DNA of 23,912 nt, taken from IMG/VR virus record IMGVR_UViG_3300025769_000841, positions 1-23,912 of that record; one strand, written 5' to 3'. Positions 14,836-21,600 of the stretch are shown piece by piece. The notes beneath the pieces are model-generated. The model worked only from the letters and a program-made list of their open reading frames with translations, made no database searches and had not been told where the DNA came from. The DNA comes from a virus. The position numbers and the translations under genes were made by a program. Each line of letters opens with the position of its first letter. Position 1 is the stretch's first letter.

Positions 14836-14947
14836 AGATATTAAAGATGTAATTAAGGTTATAGCCTTTATCACAGTAATCCTTGGTGGTTTAGTATTGC
14901 TTGGTAGTTGTGATAGTGGGTGGAGCGTTGCTGGTTGGGAGGTATGA
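14828..14947 (+). CDS. 39-residue membrane or lipoprotein-like peptide (spanin candidate)
   Basis: ATG 14828 (or ATG 14825, one residue longer) starts a short protein with a charged N-terminus (MSEDIKDVIK), a hydrophobic stretch at about 9-26, and LLGSC at residues 24-28, which resembles a lipobox with Cys28 as the possible acylated residue. Only 11 residues follow (DSGWSVAGWEV). This would fit either a small lipoprotein such as an outer-membrane spanin or a single-span membrane peptide. It overlaps the previous gene by 8 bases and the next by ATGA, and the next product has the layout of an inner-membrane spanin. There is no strong ribosome site; coupling is likely. Identity is unproven. Confidence 0.45.
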   Translation: MSEDIKDVIKVIAFITVILGGLVLLGSCDSGWSVAGWEV

Positions 14948-15267
14948 GTAATGCCAAACCTAAAACGGCAAGGAGCTATCGTGGAGCTATGGTCGATGAC
15001 AACGCTGTTATATCTATTAATATTAAGTGGCTTGTTCAAATGTCTGTGGCTCTCGTTGGACTTGTTTATTCGTACTATCAGGTTATCAACAGAATTGACA
15101 ACCTTGAGCGAAGAGTATCAGAAGCTAACACTACAATTACAGAACTTGTAGAAAAACACATAGCAGAAGAAGAGCAAAAAATATTAAGTTTAGAGAAGGA
15201 ATTACAGTGGTATCAGAAAGAGTTGAATCTAAATCCACTAAGCTGGAGAAAAAAGAAGCGCAAATAG
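14944..15267 (+). CDS. Membrane-anchored coiled-coil protein (i-spanin or holin-like candidate)
   Basis: 107 residues from ATG 14944; an extension to 14920 is open but lacks support. Residues 29-46 form one membrane segment (WLVQMSVALVGLVYSYY), preceded by a basic N-terminus; residues 47-95 are a coiled coil (IDNLERRVSEANTTITELVE onward), and the end is very basic (SWRKKKRK). Similar single-span proteins are common beside lysis genes in marine phages. With a possible lipoprotein directly upstream, an inner-membrane spanin partner is one reading; a holin-associated protein is another. GGGAGG at 14937-14942 is only 1 base from the ATG, which is unfavourable, so expression may depend on coupling. 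The same site is well placed for a nested frame at 14951. Confidence 0.62.
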   Translation: MSNAKPKTARSYRGAMVDDNAVISINIKWLVQMSVALVGLVYSYYQVINRIDNLERRVSEANTTITELVEKHIAEEEQKILSLEKELQWYQKELNLNPLSWRKKKRK

Positions 15268-15276
15268 GAGGTAAGG

Positions 15277-15597
15277 ATGGACGAATTTCTAGCAGTTTAT
15301 TCAGAAGCGGGTATGATAGGTGTCGTAGGGGCTTTGTTAGTGTATATGGTCTTCTCTATGAACAAAAGAGGGTTGGAGCAGGCAGAAGCTTTGCAAGACC
15401 TAAAAACAGAAAATAGAGGTCAGAGTGAAACACTTGAGAACATGGAAGGTATGGTTATTAAGCTTATTAACCGCTGGAATCAGAGTGACGACAAGCTGGA
15501 CAGAAAATTTGATTCGATTACGAAGGAAATTAATGACCTTGATAATCAAGTTTCGGAAATAAAAGGAAGTTTATCTAGGGTAAACGGAAAACATTAG
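15277..15597 (+). CDS. Holin-like single-span membrane protein (BhlA/UviB-like layout)
   Basis: 106 residues. A short N-terminus (MDEFLAVYSEA) leads into one membrane segment at 11-28 (AGMIGVVGALLVYMVFSM), then a basic turn (NKRG) and a long polar helical tail with coiled-coil character (LDRKFDSITKEINDLDNQVS). This layout resembles BhlA/UviB bacteriocin/holin-like proteins, although the tail is longer. A holin would release the M15 endolysin encoded at the start of the window. AGGAGG at 15266-15271 with 5-base spacing is one of the best ribosome sites in the window. The call rests on topology, not on a specific signature. Confidence 0.6.
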   Translation: MDEFLAVYSEAGMIGVVGALLVYMVFSMNKRGLEQAEALQDLKTENRGQSETLENMEGMVIKLINRWNQSDDKLDRKFDSITKEINDLDNQVSEIKGSLSRVNGKH

Positions 15598-15605
15598 GGT
15601 AGGAT

Positions 15606-15938
15606 ATGGCTAAATCACCAGCATGGCAACGCAAGGAAGGTAAGTCACCCAGTGGTGGTCTGAATGCTAAAGGTAGAGCATCTGCTAAAAGAGAAGGCAG
15701 TAATCTAAAAGCACCAGTCACTAAAAAAAATCCAAAGGGCAAAGCGAAAGCTAGAAGAGCTAGTTTTTGTGCTAGAATGTGTGGTATGAAAAAAAGATTG
15801 ACTAGTGCTAAAACAGCTAGAGACCCTAACTCAAGAATAAATAAAGCACTTAGAAAATGGAATTGTAAGTGTGGTTCTGCATCGGTAAAAAAAGCTGCTG
15901 CTAAGAGCAAGGCGAAAAAGGTAGGTAAGCGTGGATAG
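15606..15938 (+). CDS. Basic Cys-containing phage protein, DUF6321-like
   Basis: 110 residues. The start MAKSPAWQRKEGK, the segment GGLNAKGRASAKRE, the central SFCARMCGMK and the later ALRKWNCKCG are, from memory, the conserved features of the phage family DUF6321, widespread in marine phages and of unknown function. Lys and Arg dominate, especially in the last 20 residues. The Cys pairs (SFCARMC and CKC) could bind a metal. AGGG at 15597-15600 with 5-base spacing serves as the ribosome site and overlaps the upstream stop. The long open frame on the opposite strand is a by-product of its Lys/Ala-rich codons. Confidence 0.82.
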   Translation: MAKSPAWQRKEGKSPSGGLNAKGRASAKREGSNLKAPVTKKNPKGKAKARRASFCARMCGMKKRLTSAKTARDPNSRINKALRKWNCKCGSASVKKAAAKSKAKKVGKRG

Positions 15939-16089
15939 TCTAAGAGTAACCGCACAAACGACAGGATTGGGCTTAATATATTGGACAGATGTGCTGTCTG
16001 GTATACTAATGTGTACAATGTTTGCAGTACAAATATACTATTTGTACTTGAAAACAAAGAAAATAAAGGAGAATGAGAATGGACTTTAA
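15931..16089 (+). CDS. Small membrane protein, second holin-like candidate
   Basis: 52 residues from GTG 15931, which overlaps the stop of the DUF6321-like gene by 8 bases. A short polar N-terminus (MDSLRVTAQTTGLGLI) is followed by one likely membrane helix at 21-40 (LSGILMCTMFAVQIYYLYL) and a basic tail (KTKKIKENENGL). Small phage proteins with a 'MDSL...G.G' start, one span and a Lys-rich end are often found in lysis regions. The frame runs 11 bases past the next start. A purine-rich stretch (AGGTAGGTAAGC) precedes the GTG. Confidence 0.55.
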   Translation: MDSLRVTAQTTGLGLIYWTDVLSGILMCTMFAVQIYYLYLKTKKIKENENGL

Positions 16090-16306
16090 AAAAATGCTAA
16101 TGGATTTAGCTGAAGAACAAGCAGATAAGATGAAAGGTGAAGCTATTAATTGGCTTGGTAGTGATGAGTTTGCTGACAAAATAGCTACTAAAATCAATGA
16201 AAAAATTGACATACCTTTTGTGTCTGAAGAAAAAGAACAAATCTTTTTTGAAAAAGTAGTTGATATTGTTACTGATTTACTAGAAGGTGTATTCAAGGGT
16301 AAATAG
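16079..16306 (+). CDS. Small helical protein of unknown function
   Basis: 75 residues from ATG 16079, chosen because AAGGAG (16066-16071) is 7 bases away; ATG 16073 is only 1 base from it. The protein is helical and charged (MDFKKMLMDLAEEQADKMKG, then GSDEFADKIATKINEKIDIP) with an amphipathic C-terminal helix (FFEKVVDIVTDLLEGVFKGK). No transmembrane segment. It overlaps the membrane protein upstream and its TAG overlaps the GTG of the zinc-ribbon gene. Function not recognised. Confidence 0.7.
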   Translation: MDFKKMLMDLAEEQADKMKGEAINWLGSDEFADKIATKINEKIDIPFVSEEKEQIFFEKVVDIVTDLLEGVFKGK

Positions 16307-16575
16307 TGTCAAAAATAATAGATAAGTTTGACATAAGAGGTAGCAAGACATTCAGAAAAAGACCTGAAAAGTGTCCCTATTGCGAATGCAGTAGTATACA
16401 TAGTGTAGAGATACTTGGTGCATACGAAGGAGCTCTAATGTGGGAATGTGATTACTGTCATGCCTTTCTATTAAGGTTTACAAAGCGCACAACGGAGAAA
16501 CATCTCCAGAAGGCGAAAAAGTTATTAATAGACGTTAGTAATTGGGAGGAACTTTGGGAGCAACTACCAAATTAG
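16306..16575 (+). CDS. Zinc-ribbon protein
   Basis: 89 residues from GTG 16306 (TAGTG junction). Two Cys clusters, C23/C26/C28 (CPYCEC) and C48/C51 (CDYC), separated by a beta-hairpin (HSVEILGAYEGALMWE), form a zinc-ribbon typical of DNA-, RNA- or protein-binding small proteins. The basic segment FTKRTTEKHLQKAKKL follows, and the end overlaps the phosphoesterase gene. The tight overlap suggests the two are expressed together. The target of the ribbon is unknown. Confidence 0.7.
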   Translation: MSKIIDKFDIRGSKTFRKRPEKCPYCECSSIHSVEILGAYEGALMWECDYCHAFLLRFTKRTTEKHLQKAKKLLIDVSNWEELWEQLPN

Positions 16576-17333
16576 ATAAAGGTGTAGTAAAGCGTGGAAT
16601 TATTACACCAGATAAGCATTTTCCACTTGAAGATAAAGGTGCTATTGCATGCCTTAATAAAGCAATTGAAATAGTTAAACCTGATTTCTATGTAGACCTC
16701 GGTGATGTGGGTGAGTGGTTTTCCGTCAGTAGCTGGCAGTGGAAAAAGAAGAAAAGACCACCATTAGAGTATCAGTTACCTTTTGTAGATAAGGAAATAA
16801 AACAAGTAAACAAGGGGATAGACAGAATAGATGAAGCATTGGATAAGGCTAATTGCACAGAGAAGTACTTCTGTGAAGGAAATCACGATGACTGGCTCAA
16901 CAGGTTTCAACAAGAAAACCCGTACTGTCATGGATACAACTTTAAAGATGCCGTATTACAGGGACGAGGATACAAATACTATCCTGTGGGAAAGTATCTC
17001 AAAATCGGTAAGTTGTTTTACTATCATGGAAATCATTTTGCTGGTATCAACCACACCCGCAATCATCTTATCCGTCTTGGTTCAAATGTTATGTACGGCC
17101 ATCACCATGATATTCAGCAATCTTCAGTTACCCACTTGGATGGTGTCAAGAGTGCTTGGTCAATAGGATGTTTAAAGAAGTTAGATTCTAAATCAAATGA
17201 TTGGCTTATGAATAGAAAACATAACTGGCAACATGCATTTGCAGTAGTAGATTACTTTGATAATGGTTACTTTACTGTGCATATAATACAGATAATTAAT
17301 GGTCGTGCCTCTCTGTGGGGAGAGTTAATTTGA
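16554..17333 (+). CDS. Calcineurin-like metallophosphoesterase
   Basis: 259 residues from TTG 16554, which has GGAGG (16545-16549) at 4-base spacing; TTG 16542 would add four residues. All metal-binding motifs of the superfamily are present: DxH (D20, H22 in TPDKHFP), GD (D51 in VDLGDVGEW), GNH(D) (N110, H111 in EGNHDD), a later H158 (YYHGNHF), and GHxH (H183, H185 in MYGHHHD). A two-metal hydrolase is therefore likely. The substrate cannot be told; known relatives act on DNA, RNA, cyclic nucleotides, Nudix-type substrates or phosphoproteins. A basic insertion WQWKKKKRPP (about 61-70) might contact nucleic acid. Location among tail and lysis genes is unusual for a replication nuclease. Confidence 0.9.
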   Translation: MGATTKLDKGVVKRGIITPDKHFPLEDKGAIACLNKAIEIVKPDFYVDLGDVGEWFSVSSWQWKKKKRPPLEYQLPFVDKEIKQVNKGIDRIDEALDKANCTEKYFCEGNHDDWLNRFQQENPYCHGYNFKDAVLQGRGYKYYPVGKYLKIGKLFYYHGNHFAGINHTRNHLIRLGSNVMYGHHHDIQQSSVTHLDGVKSAWSIGCLKKLDSKSNDWLMNRKHNWQHAFAVVDYFDNGYFTVHIIQIINGRASLWGELI

Positions 17334-17515
17334 ACAAGGAAATAATAGAAGCTATTAAAGAAAGATTAGAACATGGAAAGAAAGAGTATCCAGAAGAGCT
17401 TGATGTAAATGATGGCAGGGACTGGGTACAAGAATCTTTGGAGGAAGCGTTGGATTTAGCCGTTTATATAACAGCAAAGTTATTGCAAATACAGAAAGAC
17501 AAAGAAGATGCCTAA
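17330..17515 (+). CDS. Small helical protein, MazG-like in part
   Basis: 61 residues from TTG 17330, whose TTGA overlaps the phosphoesterase stop and which has GGGGAG (17317-17322) at 7-base spacing; GTG 17315 would add five residues but has no ribosome site. The protein is one or two helices with EHGKKEYPEELDVNDGRDW and ESLEEALDLAVYITAKLLQ. The EExxDLAVY pattern recalls the helix of all-alpha NTP pyrophosphatases (MazG type), but the protein is too short for the full catalytic set, so catalytic activity is doubtful. Related short proteins are, from memory, frequent in marine phages. It overlaps the next gene by 8 bases. Confidence 0.62.
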   Translation: MNKEIIEAIKERLEHGKKEYPEELDVNDGRDWVQESLEEALDLAVYITAKLLQIQKDKEDA

Positions 17516-18656
17516 AGCTGTTAGGGAGGTAAAAGCATTTAACTTAGGAATAGTTACAGCTGCTGATGACAATGATATAAAAATTGATGCAGCTACTTAT
17601 TCTCAAGATATTGACCCTAACAGTACACAAGGAAGATTGCAGGGTAGATGGGACGATGTTATGATAGACACTGCTACTTTTAGTACTCAGTTTCAATTTA
17701 TAGACCCACCTGCTACACCTCAAGTTCAAAGAGAAATTGATATAAGATGGACGTATAATACACAACAAGAGTTTACAAATGAAATATATCAAAACCTTAT
17801 TGTAAGAGGAGAAGTAACGTTACATGGGACTGCTCCAACTTCTAATGTTGTAGTAAGAGTAGCTATTGATGATTATGCTAATATATCTACTTATTTAAAA
17901 GTCCATACAACATCCACTGGAGCAATAGCTCCTAACGAGGGTGAGTATGTAGATTTAACTTTTACGCCTTCTAACTACCAAACACCTCAATTAGTTTATC
18001 TTAGGCCGCAAAATGTTACTGTTGCAGCTTCTCAAGCAATACAAATAGATGTAACTGCACAATCAACTGAAGCTAATTGGAATGTTACAGATTTAGATTT
18101 TAGCAGAAACTTTAATTATGTAAGCAATATTATAGATGGATTTATAGTTAAAAATTCTAGTTTTGATACGCAAACCCCTAAAGGATTGCAAGGTGGAGCT
18201 AAAATTGAAATCAAATTAACAAGTAATCCTAACTTTGAAAATGATAGCTCTACTATAGATATAACATTTGCATCGCAAGATACAACTGTATTAAAAGCAC
18301 ATAAACCAGATGGTGGTGGTGCTGTAAATACAAAAACATTATCTTTTAATAATACAAATTGGAATACCTATCAAGCTTTAGAGCCTTTTGCTGTAGATGA
18401 TGGAGTTAAAGAAGGGAATAAACAAGTCCCCTTGTTAGTAACTGCAAACTCTAATGGGCATTGGGCTTTTTCTGAAATAGATAGTAACATTTCAAATAGA
18501 GTAAGATTTGATAATGGAAACTTTCAAACAAATAGTTTTCCATATGCTGGACAATCTTTATACAATATAGTAATAGTAGATACTGGAGGCAATACTGACA
18601 ACTCTGGTGATGGTAATTCTGGCGATGGTGGAACAGATGGATGGACGAGGCCCTAA
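17508..18656 (+). CDS. Tail/stopper-associated protein with beta-sandwich domains
   Basis: 382 residues. The N-terminal segment (about 8-46: AFNLGIVTAADDNDIKIDA, ATYSQDIDPNSTQGRLQG) matches the start pattern of large tail-stopper proteins, where a 'ys.Nid...GrL.g' strand precedes a beta-propeller; the propeller itself lies in the next gene. Residues 85-330 look like beta-sandwich repeats, and the end (GGNTDNSGDGNSGDGGTDGW) is a Gly/Asp linker before the stop. The ATG of the next gene follows the stop with no gap, so the two may be one ancestral tail gene cut in two. Role: likely part of the tail nozzle or of a spike on it. Not recognised as a whole. Confidence 0.68.
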   Translation: MPKAVREVKAFNLGIVTAADDNDIKIDAATYSQDIDPNSTQGRLQGRWDDVMIDTATFSTQFQFIDPPATPQVQREIDIRWTYNTQQEFTNEIYQNLIVRGEVTLHGTAPTSNVVVRVAIDDYANISTYLKVHTTSTGAIAPNEGEYVDLTFTPSNYQTPQLVYLRPQNVTVAASQAIQIDVTAQSTEANWNVTDLDFSRNFNYVSNIIDGFIVKNSSFDTQTPKGLQGGAKIEIKLTSNPNFENDSSTIDITFASQDTTVLKAHKPDGGGAVNTKTLSFNNTNWNTYQALEPFAVDDGVKEGNKQVPLLVTANSNGHWAFSEIDSNISNRVRFDNGNFQTNSFPYAGQSLYNIVIVDTGGNTDNSGDGNSGDGGTDGWTRP

Positions 18657-21600
18657 ATGGCATTAGCTAGCAACACACCAAATCAATGGCAGGGAGTGCA
18701 AGATGCTGGTATTACTAGCATCTCTAATAAAAGTTCTTTTTTAAGACTCTCTGGCCAATTTAATGGTGAAAAAGACACTGAGTATAACATAGTTATAGAT
18801 GAATTAACTAGTGGCTTGGTAACAGATTTAGACTTTATGGTTACTACTGATGTAACTGGTTTAACAAATGGTACTTATACTAATTTAGCTACAACTACAG
18901 TTAGTGGCTCTGGAAGTGGTTTAAAATTAAATCTTGAAGTTCATCATTCTAAGTATGATGGAGGTGGTGCTAATAGTGTGCATACAGCAGGTACTGGTTA
19001 TAAAATTGGAGATACTATAAAAGTACTTGGCACAGCTTTAGGTGGTGCTTCACCAGCTGGAGATGTAACACTTACTATTACCTCAGTTACTAATTCAAAT
19101 TTAAAATATAAAGTCAAAAAAATTGTAGAAGGCATTGATACTGCATATGGCAATTTAATTACCCCAGCTGAAGATATAAATCAATCAGATGATATAGGAT
19201 ATGGCATTTCATTAGCTTGGGGCTCTTTTGCTCCTTTTAAGCTTGGTGAAAAAATAGTATTTAGTTATTTTGCTAATGGGTCAATAGCGTCAGATATGTT
19301 TTGCTTAAAAACAAAAGATGGCTCTCATTTAATAAAGTTTTGGAATGGAACACTAAGTGTCCAACATGATATTGATAAAAAACTACCAATAGACCCTGAT
19401 AATATACCCACAGGAGCTAAAAAAGATAATAGGATAGGTGTAGTATCGCAAAACTCAAGACATGCTGATTTTGCTCAAATAAACAGTAAAAGTGTAAGCA
19501 TTGGATTAGGAGATAGCAAAGCTACTCCTCCTAAATGGGTTGGTATGCAGCAATATAAACAATGGAATAAAGAGTTAGTAAAAGATAGAATGGTAATAGA
19601 AGATGCAGAATTAAAAATACCTGCTGATGTTCCTGTTTTGTCTGATATGGTTGTTTTAGATGTAGCAAACTGGTATAATGCTAGTAATCAAAAGGGTGGC
19701 AGTTCTGGTGCTTGGACTCAGGACTACCTTGCTGGGTTTATTATAGGAAAGCCAGATTTATATTTATTTAGGACTAGTACAGGTGCTTTTGGCCCTACCT
19801 ATTCAGTAACTAGCTATATAAAGTATGGAGTAGAAGATACTCAGCTTGTTTCTCCTGTTGCAATAGCTACAGATGGCCCTCATTTATTTGTTCTTGATGA
19901 TGTTGGTAGTGGCTTAGTCCATTGTTATAAGTTTACAGGAGCAGAAGACTCAGGAGATACTGATAGCCCTACAATAGCTTCATTTGATAAATATAATAGT
20001 AATTGGCCTTACGCATTACCAGATACTTTAAAAGGTATTGCTCAAAAGAAAACTAAATCAGGAGTGCCTTGCAGTGGTGCTTCGTATACAGATATTATGG
20101 TTACACCTACAGATGCTAGGTTTAATACTAATAATGGTGGTAATGGTAAAATATTTATACAAGCTAGTTGGATTTTTAACAAAGATAATGACTATACGAA
20201 ATACGATGATGACCCTAATAATACATGGGAGCCTCCAATAGTAGGTCATACTGATGATAGTCAATGGCTTTGGGCTGTTGATTTAGCAAATCCTGCTCAT
20301 CCTACGGGTATGACTGCTCAGCTTGATAATAATGGCAGATTATTAATGGAAAATAAAAGCCCTGCCTTAGATAAGTTTTATAAAATAAATCAAGTAAATA
20401 TACCTCCTACAACAGTAAGGCCACAAACTGTTATACACAATGCTGTAATTAGAGGAGATTATGATATAACAGAAGGAGGGCATCCTCAAGAAGCTACTGC
20501 AGATTCTAGTAACCCAAACACAACTAATGTATTTGAAACAGCACCAATTTATACAAATAATAATGGTTCAGGAATATTAGTTCAAAAAGGTGGATTAGGA
20601 GTAAAAATTGACAATAAAGAAGCTGGAGTTTTGCAAACATTTAGGTTTGGATTAACAGATATAGGAGAAGCTACTAGAGTAGGTGTAACTTGTGTATACG
20701 CTTCTTCTGATAAAAGCAGATATGGCGATAGTGTTATTAATAAAAGAAAAGGTCACTTGCAGAACGAAAGTGTTTTGTATGCAGAATTAATTAGTAGTAG
20801 TGCTTATTACTCTGACAGCTTTTTAGGAGGAGAATTTAATACTGGAGCTAACTCATCTAGAGATAGGTTAATCTTAAGTGGAGGAAATTCAGGAACACCA
20901 AAGAAAGTTGAATTAGCTGGATTACCAGCTTCTCAAGTTGTTTCTTTTAACATTGTAGATGGTAACGCTACTGGTTTTTCAAAGAAACCATTAATTATAC
21001 CATTAGCTATAGATACATTGAAAAACGGATATAACTCAGCTGATGCTGCTACTCAAGAAGATTTTGATTATGGTGCAAAATACTATAATACAGAAGAAAG
21101 AAGCTTGGTAATGGATAATGGTAAACCAAGTGATGTAGTTAGAATTATGTATCATAGAGATACAAATACTAGTAAATCATATTTGCAGACATTTTTAGAA
21201 GATGGAACTTCTATTACTCATGATATAACTACTTTATATGCTGCAGATTCATTACAAACAGGTAATGGTGCTAATGGCTGGGTAAAAGATACATTTTTCT
21301 ATAAAAATCCTTTTCATAAACAATTAGATAGTTTTGCAAGTTCATCTCATGCAGGTAAATCTGCAAGTGAACATATGCCGGGTTTGTTTAATAGTAACAA
21401 GCTATCTGTAGGTCTTGTTCAACATCCAAGAATAAATTATGTACAAGCAGCATTAAATGCTGGAAAAGATGGAGCAAAAATAGCATATAGAGACAGGACT
21501 ACAAGAAGCAGTGATAGATATACAGATGTATTAGCTGCTACTTATGCAAATGCTGGTACTCTAACAGCAGAAAGTAGTACAGTTTGGAGTCATTGGGAAC

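Noticed and set aside
14668-15039. 123-residue open frame on the minus strand
   Set aside because: It is antisense to three tightly overlapping + strand genes and has no recognisable motif; no other gene in the window uses the minus strand.
15207-15416. 69-residue frame bridging the genes at 14944 and 15277
   Set aside because: It overlaps both better-supported genes, has no ribosome site of its own and no recognisable features.
15575-16057. 160-residue open frame on the minus strand
   Set aside because: It lies antisense to the DUF6321-like gene and the small membrane gene, both with good family or junction support. Lys/Ala-rich codons on the + strand leave few stops on the other strand. 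No ribosome site or operon partner is seen.
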